Origin: Streptomyces sp. NBC_00691
GTDB taxonomy: Bacteria > Actinomycetota > Actinomycetes > Streptomycetales > Streptomycetaceae
Length of the DNA: 64,000 nt
Direction of reading: 5' to 3'
Assembly (NCBI RefSeq): GCF_036226665.1
Contig: NZ_CP109007.1
Span: forward strand, 3,016,501 to 3,080,500
Every line of letters starts with the position of its first letter. Position 1 is the stretch's first letter. Shown here piece after piece: positions 42,637-53,052 of this stretch. The notes beneath the pieces were generated by a model. That model was not told where the DNA came from. It saw only the letters and a program-made list of their open reading frames with translations, and did no database searches. A program made the translations under genes and the position numbers.

Positions 42637-43887
42637 TCAGTCGACGGACGGCGGGGTGATCCTGACCGTCCAGGCACCCGCCCCGGTCCGTTCCGCGACC
42701 TCCACGCGCACCCCCGTCCCGGGCACGGTGAGCGTCTCGCCCTCCTCCAGCGGGGCGTCCGCGAGCGGCGGGTAGACCGAGCGGTCCCAGCAGGCGTCCG
42801 TGCGCGGGTGCGCGTCGACGACCTCGACGGGGCCGTCGCCGGAGGCCGCGTTGCCCCGGACCCGGTAGACGAGGACGCCCTCGGTGCAGGTCTCGGCGTC
42901 GTTCCCGGCGCTGCCCCGGGCCTCGACGGCGAGGACGGTGTCGGGACCCGTACGGACCACGGCGAGCCGGGTGCCCAGGCTGGCGCCGGGCGTCGGCTGG
43001 GCGTCGGTCGGCTCCAGGCTCACCATCCGGGGGCCCGTTCCCTGGACACAGGCGATCTGGGCGCGGGAGAGCCAGCCGAGCTTCCACTTGTGCCAGCCGA
43101 ACAGGTCGGGCGAGAGCCCGAACTGGCTGCCCATGACGTCCCAGTCACCCACATGGGTGTCCCAGTCGCCCTTGCCGTCCGCCGGACGGTGATAGAGGTC
43201 GGGCAGGTCGAAGACGTGCCCGGTCTCGTGGGCCAGGACGTTCCGGTCGGGCGGATGCCGCTCGAAGACGGTGACGACCCGCTTGATCTCGGTGCCGTCC
43301 ACCTCCATCGGCTTCTCGAGGTTGACGACCTTCGTCGCGTCCGAGTCGACACCGGGCGCGTCCGGGTCGGCGACCAGGTAGACGATGTCGTACCGGGAGA
43401 AGTCGACCCTCGCGTCGGCGGCGGAGATCGCGTCCCGGAGGTAGGCGGCGCGCTGCCCCGCGTCCCAGTCACGCCGTATGTCGTACGCGCTCGACTCCTT
43501 GGGCATCGGGGTCCAGACGCGCTGGACGTGCGGGCGCAGACTGAAGCGCCCGTAGGAGGCGCGGGTGAAGAACTCGCTGGTGGCGGGGAAGTGGTCGGCG
43601 GCGAGTTCGGCCGGCTGGGTGAGCGGCTCGGCGTCCGGGAACGACAGGAAGATCATGACCGCGTCGAGGGTGCGGTCGGGGCGCGGATACGACCTGTTCC
43701 AGGTGTCGAGCCCGAGCGAGTGATGGGCCGCCGTACGGGGCAGGGCGCAGGGGCTCGCCGAGGGGGCGCCGACGGCGGGCCCGGCGACGAGCCCGGTGGC
43801 GGCCAGGGCGGCGAACGAGGTGAGGGCCGCCGCGCCGGCGCGGAGCCGCGAGCGTTCCACTCCCCCGGGTGGCTGCTGACCCCTCAC
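42637..43887 (-). CDS. Secreted M6-like metalloprotease
   Basis: 416 residues. GTG start at 43887 with GGAGG 6 bp upstream gives a signal peptide (LRAGAAALTSFAALAATGLVAGPAVGA). The zinc site is VLAHETGHVFDLPDLY (HExxH variant HETGH with a following Asp), and VGDWDVMGSQFG holds the Met-turn-like segment seen in M6/immune inhibitor A peptidases. Early SLGLDTWNRSYPRPDRTLDA and VMIFLSFPD belong to the pro/catalytic region. C-terminal ~120 residues are a beta-rich domain (RLAVVRTGPDTVLAVEARGS; VPGTGVRVEVAERTGAGAWT). Substrate unknown. Divergent from the GGDEF-EAL gene. Confidence 0.85.
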   Translation of the reverse strand: MRGQQPPGGVERSRLRAGAAALTSFAALAATGLVAGPAVGAPSASPCALPRTAAHHSLGLDTWNRSYPRPDRTLDAVMIFLSFPDAEPLTQPAELAADHFPATSEFFTRASYGRFSLRPHVQRVWTPMPKESSAYDIRRDWDAGQRAAYLRDAISAADARVDFSRYDIVYLVADPDAPGVDSDATKVVNLEKPMEVDGTEIKRVVTVFERHPPDRNVLAHETGHVFDLPDLYHRPADGKGDWDTHVGDWDVMGSQFGLSPDLFGWHKWKLGWLSRAQIACVQGTGPRMVSLEPTDAQPTPGASLGTRLAVVRTGPDTVLAVEARGSAGNDAETCTEGVLVYRVRGNAASGDGPVEVVDAHPRTDACWDRSVYPPLADAPLEEGETLTVPGTGVRVEVAERTGAGAWTVRITPPSVD

Positions 43888-44243
43888 GTGGACCTCCGGA
43901 TCGGGAATGCGGGACACCCCACCCACCTTGTGACGGTTTGCGGCGTTTCGCATGTTTCCGCTGCCCCGGTCGGGTGAGGGCACGCCATGGGGTCGACGCG
44001 ACACGAGCCCGGTTCGACTCACGGAAAGTCACATTCGGTCACGACCTCGTCGACCCGTGTCAGACCCGCGCAGAAACGATCGGGCGAGGTACGGCGGTGG
44101 GCGGTCTCACAGCGCCGGGAGCCCCCCGCGGGCGCCTCGGAGCTGGAAGCCTCCCCCGTACGGGCTCTATGATCGGCACACTCTTCCTCGGCCGACCGTC
44201 CCGACCACATGTGACCGGCCCGACTGCACTACGGGAGCGAGCG
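43888..44243. promoter_or_regulatory. Divergent promoter region of the M6 protease and GGDEF-EAL genes
   Basis: 356 bp without a gene. TATGAT at 44168-44173 is a good -10 for the rightward GGDEF-EAL gene, about 75 bp before its GTG start. GGAGG at 43894-43898 (minus strand) is the ribosome binding site of the protease. The homologue cdgA of S. coelicolor is a BldD target as I recall it; I did not find a clean BldD palindrome here. Confidence 0.5.
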
Positions 44244-46217
44244 GTGAGCGGAACCCCCGAAGGACCGGTGCACCCAGAGCCGCCGGAGACGCGCGCGGCG
44301 GAATCCGCACTCACGGAGCGTCACCCCCCGTACGGCGGCGAGCCACGCGTCGGCTGCTCCCCCTCCGAACTCCGCGACTACCGCGCCGCCTTCCGCGCCG
44401 CCCACCTCGCGATGGCCGTCATCGACCAGGACGGCGTCGTCGTCACGGCCAACGACTCCTTCGGCACCCTCCTCGGCGCCGGGCCGGAGGCGCTCCGCGA
44501 GCAGGCCGCCGCCGACCTCGTCGACCTCGCGTCCGACGGGCGCACCTGGCACGCGTACCGCGAGGTGCTGCGCGGCCAGCGCTCCCGCTTCCGCTGCACC
44601 CGCCGCCTCAAGCACGCCGACGGGCGCTCGCTGTGGGCCGAGGTCACCGTCGCCCCCATGCCCGACAGCCGGCACGTCCTGCTGTCGATCGCGGACATCA
44701 GCGACCGGCGCGAGCTCCAGGCCCGGCTGCGGCACCTCCAGATGCACGACCCGGTGACCCGGCTGCCCAACCGCGCCCTGTTCTTCGAGCGTCTCTCGGC
44801 GGCCCTGGAGGCCTCGGCGCAGGACGCGGCGGACATCGCGAGCGCCGCGGCCATCGCGGGCACCGCGAGCGCCTCGGCCACGACGGGGGCGGCGGGCCCG
44901 GTGGGCTCGACGGGTGCCACGGGCCCCGGCGCCACGATCAGCTCTTCGTACGAGTCGTACGGGTATGGCAGAACAGGGCGGATCGGTCTCTGCTACCTCG
45001 ATCTCGACGGCTTCAAGGCCGTCAACGACACCCTCGGCCACCGCGTCGGCGACCGGCTCCTCGCCGCCGTCGCCGCCCGTCTGACCGAGTGCGCGGACAG
45101 CGACGGCTACACCCGCAGCGGCGGCCATCTCGTGGCGCGGCTCGGCGGGGACGAGTTCGCGATCCTGGTCGAGGACTCCAGCGGCACGGAGCAACTCGCC
45201 GACCTGGCCCGCTCGGTGCTGTGCGCGCTCCAGCGCCCCTTCGACCTCGGCGGTCAGCGGCTCTCGGTCTCCGCCTCGATCGGTGTGGTCGAGCGCTCCG
45301 GGTCCGGCACGACGGCGACGGCCCTCATGCAGGACGCCGACACCACGCTGTACTGGGCGAAGGCGGACGGCAAGGCCCGCTGGACGCGCTTCGACCCGGA
45401 ACGCAACGCGCACCGGATGACCCGGCAGGCGCTCTCCTCCACCCTGCGCCCGGCCGTGGAGCGCGGGGAGTTCGCCCTGGAGTACCAGCCGCTGGTGGAT
45501 CTGACGGACGGCGCCGTGCGCGGGGTGGAGGCGCTGGTGCGCTGGAACCACCCGCAGTTCGGCGTCCTTCCGCCGAATCGGTTCGTCGGCATCGCCGAGG
45601 AGGACGGCTCCATCGTGGAGCTCGGCCGCTGGGTGCTGCGCACCGCCTGCCGGCAGGCCCGGCAGTGGCAGAAGGACCATCCGCGCGAGCGCCCGATCTT
45701 CGTCAGCGTCAACGTGGCGGTACGGCAGGTCTGGGACTCCGACCTGGTCGCCGACGTGGCCGGCATCCTCGCGGAGACGGGGCTCGCCCCGCACCTGCTC
45801 CAGCTGGAGCTCACCGAGTCGGCCGTGATGGGCTCCGCGGGCCGGCCGCTCCAGGCGCTCCAGGCGCTGAGCGACATGGGCGTGCGCATCGCGATCGACG
45901 ACTTCGGCACCGGCTACTCGAACCTCGCCTATCTGAGCCGGCTGCCGGTCTCGGTGCTCAAGCTGGACGGTTCCTTCGTCCGCGGCTTCCAGGACGAGGA
46001 GCACGCCAACCCGGCGGACGAGCTGATCGTCGAGGCACTGGTGCAGCTGGCGCACCGGCTGGGTCTCACGGTCACGGCCGAATGCGTGGAGACCTCGGGA
46101 CAGGCGAGCCGGCTGCGCAGGATCGGCTGTGACACGGGGCAGGGCTGGCTGTACTCGCGGGCGGTGGCGCCGGACCGCATCGCGGAACTGATCGGCACGG
46201 AGCCGCTGCCGGTCTGA
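44244..46217 (+). CDS. cdgA: PAS-GGDEF-EAL c-di-GMP turnover protein (CdgA-like)
   Basis: 657 residues: PAS domain about 50-170 (FRAAHLAMAVIDQDGVVVTA), GGDEF about 180-390 with intact ARLGGDEFAILVED, and EAL about 400-650 with GVEALVRWNHP, LQLELTESAVM, IAIDDFGTGYSNLAYL and VTAECVET, so both active sites look complete. The inhibitory RxxD site before GGDEF is missing (SGGH). A Gly/Ala/Ser/Thr-rich insert (about 190-240, containing GAAGPVGSTGATGPGAT) interrupts the GGDEF domain between its first helix and first strand. GTG at 44244 with GGGAG is preferred over ATG 44169, which lies within the likely -10 box. The cdgA name rests on domain order and approximate synteny (SCO2817). Confidence 0.85.
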   Translation: MSGTPEGPVHPEPPETRAAESALTERHPPYGGEPRVGCSPSELRDYRAAFRAAHLAMAVIDQDGVVVTANDSFGTLLGAGPEALREQAAADLVDLASDGRTWHAYREVLRGQRSRFRCTRRLKHADGRSLWAEVTVAPMPDSRHVLLSIADISDRRELQARLRHLQMHDPVTRLPNRALFFERLSAALEASAQDAADIASAAAIAGTASASATTGAAGPVGSTGATGPGATISSSYESYGYGRTGRIGLCYLDLDGFKAVNDTLGHRVGDRLLAAVAARLTECADSDGYTRSGGHLVARLGGDEFAILVEDSSGTEQLADLARSVLCALQRPFDLGGQRLSVSASIGVVERSGSGTTATALMQDADTTLYWAKADGKARWTRFDPERNAHRMTRQALSSTLRPAVERGEFALEYQPLVDLTDGAVRGVEALVRWNHPQFGVLPPNRFVGIAEEDGSIVELGRWVLRTACRQARQWQKDHPRERPIFVSVNVAVRQVWDSDLVADVAGILAETGLAPHLLQLELTESAVMGSAGRPLQALQALSDMGVRIAIDDFGTGYSNLAYLSRLPVSVLKLDGSFVRGFQDEEHANPADELIVEALVQLAHRLGLTVTAECVETSGQASRLRRIGCDTGQGWLYSRAVAPDRIAELIGTEPLPV

Positions 46218-46291
46218 GCCCGGGACGCCGGGCGGCCGGGCGTGGGGTGGTCGTCCCAGGCCCGGCACCGCTCCGGGCCGGAGGCATGGAA

Positions 46292-46327
46292 CTGCCCCCG
46301 GCCGGAGGGACATTCCGGGCGGGGGCA
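46292..46327. terminator. Terminator between the GGDEF-EAL and chitinase genes
   Basis: CTGCCCCC at 46292-46299 pairs with GGGGGCAG at 46320-46327, with partial inner pairing. It lies between two convergent genes. Confidence 0.65.
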
Positions 46328-46383
46328 GTGGTTCATGCGGGGGTCAGCGGGGCACGTGAGCTTCCCGGGTCCCGGTCAGGGCC

Positions 46384-48078
<1,695 letters not shown>

Positions 48079-48160
48079 GTGCGGCCTCCATCGGGGGGAG
48101 TGCGGGGGTGGTGCCGTACAGGAGCTGGAGCAGTGATAACCGGCACGTGAACAGTGCGTC

Positions 48161-48176
48161 AATGGTCTGAACCAGA
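48161..48176 (-). promoter_or_regulatory. DasR operator (dre) candidate 1, chitinase promoter
   Basis: AATGGTCTGAACCAGA agrees at 12 of 16 positions with the dre consensus ACTGGTCTAGACCAGT (recalled). It is 83 bp upstream of the chitinase start. Confidence 0.7.
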
Positions 48177-48177
48177 T

Positions 48178-48193
48178 TGAGGACTAGACCAAT
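48178..48193 (-). promoter_or_regulatory. DasR operator (dre) candidate 2, chitinase promoter
   Basis: TGAGGACTAGACCAAT agrees at about 11 of 16 positions, with a perfect CTAGACCA core. Its centre is 17 bp from that of the site at 48161, so two dimers could bind side by side. Confidence 0.65.
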
Positions 48194-48375
48194 TCGAGGA
48201 AGAAAGGCCTCGTCAGAGGCGCGCAGCACAAAACGGAACCGCCCGCCACCATCGGTGACGAGCGGTTTAAGGTTCACTTAGGGGTGGAGCGGGGCGGGAT
48301 CCGTGCAGGAACCAACCGGCCCCGGGAACCGGGGTTTTTACCCGGGCGCCCCCGGCCCGGAACAGCGGGCGCGCC

Positions 48376-49449
48376 CTACTCCTCGGGCAGCTCGGGGAGT
48401 TCGTAGGCGTCCGCGATGAGCTCGTAGCTCCGCAGCCGCGCCTCCCCGCCGTGCGCGTTGGCCGTGATCATCAGCTCGTCCGCGCCGGTCCGCTTCCTGA
48501 GGTCGTCCAGGCCGGTACGGACCTCGTCCGGGGTGCCGTACACGATGTTCGTCAGCCACTCGTTCACGAACTCCCGCTCGGCGGGGCTGAACCCGTACGC
48601 CTCCGCCTCCTCCGGCGTCGGCACGAGACCGGGCCGGCCGGTGCGCAGCCGCAGCATCGCGAGGGCGCCGGAGAGAACCTGGCGGTGCGCCTGCGCCGCC
48701 TCGTCGGCGGCGAGCGCCGAGACGCCGATCATCGCGTACGGCGCGTCGAGCACCTCGGAGGGGCGGAAGGACTCCCGGTAGAGGTCGAGCGCCGGGATCG
48801 TGTTCCTGGCCGAGAAGTGGTGGGCGAAGGCGAAGGGCAGCCCGAGCAGGCCGGCGAGGCGCGCGCTGAAGCCGGACGAGCCGAGCAGCCAGACCGGCGG
48901 CCGTCCCTTCGGTCCCTGCACCGGGCCGGGCACGGCGTGGATCCGGGCGTACCGGTGGCCGTCCGGGAAGTCGTCGTCCAGGAAGCGGGTCAGCTCGGCG
49001 AGCTGCTCCGGGAAGTCGTCCGCGCCCTCGTTGAGGGTGGCGGTGCGGCGCAGCGCGGCGGCCGTCGCCCCGTCGGTGCCGGGCGCGCGCCCGAGCCCGA
49101 GGTCGATCCGGCCCGGGGCGAAGGCCTCCAGGGTGCCGAACTGCTCGGCGATGACCAGGGGGGCGTGGTTGGGCAGCATGACGCCGCCCGAGCCGAGACG
49201 GATGCGCGTGGTGTGGGCGGCGAGGTGGGCGAGGATCACCGCCGGGGACGAGGAGGCGACGCCGGGCATGGAGTGGTGCTCGGCCACCCAGTGCCGGTGG
49301 AAGCCGCGCCGCTCGGCGAGCCTGCTCAGCTCGACACTGGTGGCGAGCGCCTGGGTCGCGGTCCTGCCGCTGCCCACGGTCACCAGGTCCAGCACGGACA
49401 GCGGCACGGGCGCGGAGCCCCGCGCCTCTCCTCGAATAGCGTCGGTCAC
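48376..49449 (-). CDS. Luciferase-like (LLM class) flavin-dependent oxidoreductase
   Basis: 357 residues of the bacterial luciferase-like TIM-barrel family, probably using FMNH2 or F420H2. Motifs: LSVLDLVTVGSGRTATQAL, HRHWVAEHHSMPGVASSSPA, RIRLGSGGVMLPNHAPLVIA, RIDLGLGRAPGTDG, and WLLGSSGFSARLAG. This matches the 'group 1' (MsnO8-like) LLM oxidoreductases. GTG at 49449 follows AGGAGG; the longer upstream frame is non-coding in character. Substrate unknown. Confidence 0.85.
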   Translation of the reverse strand: MTDAIRGEARGSAPVPLSVLDLVTVGSGRTATQALATSVELSRLAERRGFHRHWVAEHHSMPGVASSSPAVILAHLAAHTTRIRLGSGGVMLPNHAPLVIAEQFGTLEAFAPGRIDLGLGRAPGTDGATAAALRRTATLNEGADDFPEQLAELTRFLDDDFPDGHRYARIHAVPGPVQGPKGRPPVWLLGSSGFSARLAGLLGLPFAFAHHFSARNTIPALDLYRESFRPSEVLDAPYAMIGVSALAADEAAQAHRQVLSGALAMLRLRTGRPGLVPTPEEAEAYGFSPAEREFVNEWLTNIVYGTPDEVRTGLDDLRKRTGADELMITANAHGGEARLRSYELIADAYELPELPEE

Positions 49450-49872
49450 CTTCGGGACCCTCCTCGGCACACGTACGGACTCAGGGACGACCCGTGGATC
49501 GGCTGAACGACCCGCGGACCGGCTTGGACTCGATGACAACAGGAGGGTGTCTCCGTTTATTCCGGGGCGCCTCCGATGGTTATCGGCCACCGCGCGGGGC
49601 CGGAAGGCGACCGGAACGACCGCCACCGTGTCCGTTTCCCCATAAAAAATCTCGCGTTCCCCCAGGGCCGAACACCTACGCGAGCCCCCTCGCGCACGGC
49701 CCTGACCTGAGACTCTCGGGGTCACTCATGACCAGGGCATATGCCAGAGTGCCGCACCCGAGGCCAGGGCCCGGGCGCTCCGCATCATTCTCGCCAACAG
49801 CCGCCCCGCAAAAGGCCCTTGGCGGCTATCGTGGTACGAAAGCTTGCGGTCACAACCTGGTAGGGGGAAACC
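49450..49872. promoter_or_regulatory. Divergent region between the LLM oxidoreductase and IclR genes
   Basis: 423 bp without a credible gene. Locally AT-richer stretches (49550-49560 and 49640-49655) may hold promoters of the divergent genes, but no convincing -10/-35 pair or palindrome was found. GTAGGGGGAAA just before 49873 is the IclR ribosome binding site. Confidence 0.4.
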
Positions 49873-50631
49873 GTGGCGCTGAAGCCCGAGCCCACCGCGC
49901 CGTTCCACTCGGTGCAATACGCCTTGCGCGTCCTCGAGACGATCTCACGGCACGGTGGCGGAGTGACGGACGTCCAGATCGCGCGCGAAGCCGGCCTGCC
50001 CGTGGCACACCTCTCCTCGCTGCTCCTCATGCTCCGCCGTGAGGGGTACGTCGAGCAGGTCGCCGACGGCGCGTACGTGATCGGGGACTCCCTCGTCCTC
50101 CTCGGCTCCGGCATGACCCGCCGCGAGGCCCTGGAGGCGAAGCTCCAGGAGACCCTGACCGAACTGCGCGACTCCGTCGGCGCGGCGGTCTACATCAGCC
50201 GGTACATCGACGGCGAGGTGAAGATCACCCAGTTCGCCGACGGTCCGCGCACACCCAAGGTCAACGAGTGGGTCGACTTCCGCTCGGCCGCGCACGCCAG
50301 CGCGGTCGGCAAGTGCCTGCTCACCCAGCTCGACCAGAACGGACGCCGGGACCACCTGTCCCGGCACAAGATCGCCCGGCTGACCTCCCGGACGATCACC
50401 AGCGAGCGCATCCTCTTCTCCAAGCTGGACAGCCAGCCGCCGACCGTCCCGGTGCTCGACCTCCAGGAGTACGCGGTGGGAACGGTCTGCGCGGCCGTTC
50501 CGCTGACGGCCGGCTCGGCCGTGGGCTGCCTGGCCCTCTCCCTGCCGATCGAGCACGCCCACCGGCTGCGCTCGGCGGCGGACACGCTGAACCGGCGGGC
50601 GGCGCCGGTGGTCATGGCGCTGGCGATCTGA
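49873..50631 (+). CDS. IclR family transcriptional regulator
   Basis: 252 residues. N-terminal winged helix: SVQYALRVLETISRHGGGVT, DVQIAREAGLPVAHLSSLLL, MLRREGYVEQ. The C-terminal effector-binding domain has SAAHASAVGKCLLTQL, LDLQEYAVGTVCAAVPL and AVGCLALSLPIEHAHRL. GTG start with TAGGGGG. The gene is followed by the second tRNA-Lys. Ligand and targets unknown; the divergent LLM oxidoreductase is the obvious candidate. Confidence 0.9.
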   Translation: MALKPEPTAPFHSVQYALRVLETISRHGGGVTDVQIAREAGLPVAHLSSLLLMLRREGYVEQVADGAYVIGDSLVLLGSGMTRREALEAKLQETLTELRDSVGAAVYISRYIDGEVKITQFADGPRTPKVNEWVDFRSAAHASAVGKCLLTQLDQNGRRDHLSRHKIARLTSRTITSERILFSKLDSQPPTVPVLDLQEYAVGTVCAAVPLTAGSAVGCLALSLPIEHAHRLRSAADTLNRRAAPVVMALAI

Positions 50632-50737
50632 GAGACCCGGGCCCCGGGAGCCCCGGGAGACCGGCGTCGTCCGGGGCATTCGGGGGCCCTCGCGGCGTGG
50701 CCGCGCGGGGTGGTCATGAGCACCCCGCGGGACCGGG

Positions 50738-50743
50738 TAGTAT
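50738..50743 (+). promoter_or_regulatory. -10 box of tRNA-Lys copy 2
   Basis: TAGTAT, 21 bp before the tRNA. Further upstream GTGGTCATGAGCAC (50710-50723) matches TTGGTCAGGAGCAC before copy 3 at the same distance (28 bp) from the -10 box. Confidence 0.75.
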
Positions 50744-50758
50744 TTTCTCTGTCAGCAA

Positions 50759-50832
50759 GCGCCGCTAGCTCAGTTGGTTAGAGCAGCTGACTCTTAATCA
50801 GCGGGTCCGGGGTTCGAGTCCCTGGCGGCGCA
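50759..50832 (+). tRNA. tRNA-Lys(CTT), copy 2
   Basis: Identical over all 74 bases to the copies at 42495 and 63606; anticodon CTT. CCA not encoded. Confidence 0.96.
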
Positions 50833-50842
50833 CAGACGGAAG

Positions 50843-50871
50843 AAGCCCCTCGCGGAAGCGGGGGGTTTTTT
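50843..50871 (+). terminator. Terminator of tRNA-Lys copy 2
   Basis: CCCCTCGC/GCGGGGGG stem (one T-G pair) with a GGAA loop and a run of six T (50866-50871); related to the hairpin after copy 1. Confidence 0.88.
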
Positions 50872-50912
50872 CGTGTGCGGTGCCCTCGCGACGCGGGGTC
50901 TGACGGCAGGCC

Positions 50913-51575
50913 CTAGGCGCGGAGGTAGGTCAGGACCGCGAGGACCCGGCGGTGGGTGTCCTCGGCCGGCGGCAGATCCAGCTTCGCCAGGATGTTGCCG
51001 ATGTGCTTGCCGACGGCGGCCTCGGTCACCACCAGACGGCGGGCGATCGCGCCGTTCGAATGGCCCTCCGCGACCAGGCCCAGGACCTCGCGCTCGCGCG
51101 GGGTCAGTGCCTCCAGCGGATCCCGGTGCCGGCGGAGCAGCTGCCGTACGACCTCGGGGTCGACGACCGTCCCGCCGTCCGCGACCCGGGCGAGCGCGTC
51201 CAGGAACTCCTCCACCTGGCCCACCCGGTCCTTGAGCAGATAGCCGACGCCGGTGCCGTCCCCCGCGTCCAGGAGATCCGCGGCGTAGCTGCGCTGCACG
51301 TACTGGCTGAGGACGAGGACCGGCAGCGCCGGGCGCTCGGCGCGGAGCGCGACCGCCGCGCGGAGCCCCTCGTCCTGGAAGCCGGGCGGCATCCGGACGT
51401 CGGTCACGACGATGTCCGGGCCGTGGGCGGCGACCGCCTCGCGCAGCCCGTCGGCGTCCCCGACGGCGGCGACGACCTCGTGGCCGAAGCGGGCCAGGAG
51501 CCCGATCAGTCCCTCCCGGAGGAGGACGCTGTCCTCGGCGAGGACGACGCGGAGCGTGCGCTCAGTGCGGGGCAT
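50913..51575 (-). CDS. Response regulator, NarL/LuxR family
   Basis: 220 residues. Receiver VVLAEDSVLLREGL with phosphoacceptor in IVVTDVRMPP, Lys in YLLKDRV; LuxR HTH from LTPREREVLGLVAEGHSNGA to TEAAVGKHIGNILAKLDL. ATG at 51575. It overlaps the kinase gene by 70 bp, more than the usual 4 bp, and the pair must be co-translated. Confidence 0.92.
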   Translation of the reverse strand: MPRTERTLRVVLAEDSVLLREGLIGLLARFGHEVVAAVGDADGLREAVAAHGPDIVVTDVRMPPGFQDEGLRAAVALRAERPALPVLVLSQYVQRSYAADLLDAGDGTGVGYLLKDRVGQVEEFLDALARVADGGTVVDPEVVRQLLRRHRDPLEALTPREREVLGLVAEGHSNGAIARRLVVTEAAVGKHIGNILAKLDLPPAEDTHRRVLAVLTYLRA

Positions 51576-52810
51576 GGGATCTCCACTCGGAGGAGGGTCG
51601 GCCCGCCCGGCGGGCTCATGATCGTCAGTGTGCCATCGAGGACGGCGAGGCGGTCGGCCAGGCCGGTGAGACCGGTGCCCGCGGCCGGGTCGGCGGCGCC
51701 GCGCCCGTCGTCCCCGACCTCGATCCGGAGGACGCCGGCGGTGTGCCGGGCGGTGATCGAGGCCCGGCTCGCCCCGCTGTGCTTGCCGATGTTGGCGAGG
51801 GCCTCGCAGCCGGCGAAGTATCCGGCGCTCTCGACGGACTCCGGCAGCCGGGGCAGTTCGACATCCGTGGTGACGGGCACGGCGGACCGGTCGGCGGCGT
51901 CGGCGAGGGCCGGGCCGAGGCCGTAGTCGGCGAGGACCTGTGGATGGATGCCGTGGATCAGCTCGCGCAGCTCGGTCAGCACCCGCCCCGCCTCCGCGTG
52001 CGCCTTCGCCAGCTGGTCGGCGAGCGGGCCGCCCGGCGGGGCGTCGAGACGGGCGAGCCCGAGGGTCATCGTGAGGGCGACCAGACGCTGCTGGGCGCCG
52101 TCGTGCAGATCGCGTTCGATCCGGCGGCGCTCGGCCTCGAAGGCGTCGACGAGCCGGGCGCGGGAGGCGATGACCTCGCCGATCGCGCCCTGCCCGGCGG
52201 CGTCGCGGGGGGTGAGCAGGGCGCGCACGAGGGCGGCGCGGGCGCCGGCGACGGCGGCGAGCGGGTAGGCGAGGGCGACGAGGAGCAGGGCGCCGAGGAG
52301 GGCGGCGCCGAAGGCCTCCGGGTAGGAGGTCACCAGATACGCCTTGACGACCTTGGCCTCCTCGCCGTCCACGGCCAGCTGGACCGGCGCGCTGAGGAGC
52401 AGCACGGGCAGGCCTATGCCGACGGCGACGACGAGGAGGTCGAGCGGCCACAGGACGGTGGCGAGGAGCAGGGCGTACGCGAACTCCCGCCAGGTCGCCT
52501 GCTCCCCCACCCGGAGCCGGAGCCAGGCGGCGAGGCCGGGGGCGGCCGGGACGCGGTGCGGGTCGGGAGCGGGGTCGAGGTCGACGAGGCGGAGACGGCG
52601 GCGCTCGACGCCGCCGACGGCGAGGCCGGAGAGGAGGAGCGGGGGCAGCCCGACGAGCAGCACGGAGAACAGCCCCAGCAGCACGAACACGGCACAGGCG
52701 ACGGCCCCGAGGAGCGCGCCGGTCGCCAGGTAGGCGACGGACCTCCAGGGCCATGAACTGCGCGGGAAGCGGGGGCGGGTGAGCGCCTGCCAGGGGGTAC
52801 GGGGAGCCAT
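51506..52810 (-). CDS. Sensor histidine kinase, NarL-partner type (HisKA_3)
   Basis: 434 residues. Four or so TM segments in the first half (YLATGALLGAVACAVFVLLG; LFSVLLVGLPPLLLSGLAV; LLVVAVGIGLPVLLLS; AALLGALLLVALAYPLAAVA), a membrane sensor-type N-terminus, then EAERRRIERDLHDGAQQRLV with the phosphoacceptor His and GTGLTGLADRLAVLDG in the ATPase domain. The last ~20 residues are encoded within the regulator overlap. Confidence 0.9.
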   Translation of the reverse strand: MAPRTPWQALTRPRFPRSSWPWRSVAYLATGALLGAVACAVFVLLGLFSVLLVGLPPLLLSGLAVGGVERRRLRLVDLDPAPDPHRVPAAPGLAAWLRLRVGEQATWREFAYALLLATVLWPLDLLVVAVGIGLPVLLLSAPVQLAVDGEEAKVVKAYLVTSYPEAFGAALLGALLLVALAYPLAAVAGARAALVRALLTPRDAAGQGAIGEVIASRARLVDAFEAERRRIERDLHDGAQQRLVALTMTLGLARLDAPPGGPLADQLAKAHAEAGRVLTELRELIHGIHPQVLADYGLGPALADAADRSAVPVTTDVELPRLPESVESAGYFAGCEALANIGKHSGASRASITARHTAGVLRIEVGDDGRGAADPAAGTGLTGLADRLAVLDGTLTIMSPPGGPTLLRVEIPCPALSARSASSSPRTASSSGRD

Positions 52811-52927
52811 GCGGCCAGATTAGGGGCGGGGTGGGACCGGGGCGATGGGCCTACCGGGCGTACGGGCACTAGCCCTGGCCCTACCTCCAACAGCCCCTGC
52901 TGCCCTCCCGCACACCCACGGGAACCG

Positions 52928-52990
52928 CCCCGGTCGCGGCCGCCGCCCACCCCGGTCGCGGCCGCCGGGAACCCCCGGTCGCGGCCGCCG
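52928..52990. repeat. Intergenic three-copy repeat with 22/23-bp period
   Basis: An identical 18-bp core, CCCCGGTCGCGGCCGCCG, starts at 52928, 52950 and 52973; each contains a GCGGCCGC octamer. A degenerate fourth (GCGGCGGCCGGGAA) follows near 53003. It lies in the 242-bp gap between the two two-component loci. Confidence 0.88.
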
Positions 52991-53052
52991 GGAAACCCGT
53001 GAGCGGCGGCCGGGAACCCCGGCTCCGGCCTCGCGGAAGCCGTGTGGTCCGC

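Noticed and set aside
44169..44243. Upstream ATG as start of the GGDEF-EAL gene
   Set aside because: The ATG falls within a likely -10 hexamer (TATGAT), while GTG 44244 has a well-placed GGGAG.
52928..52990. Possible CRISPR array
   Set aside because: Only three 18-bp cores with 4-5-bp gaps; there are no spacers and no cas genes.
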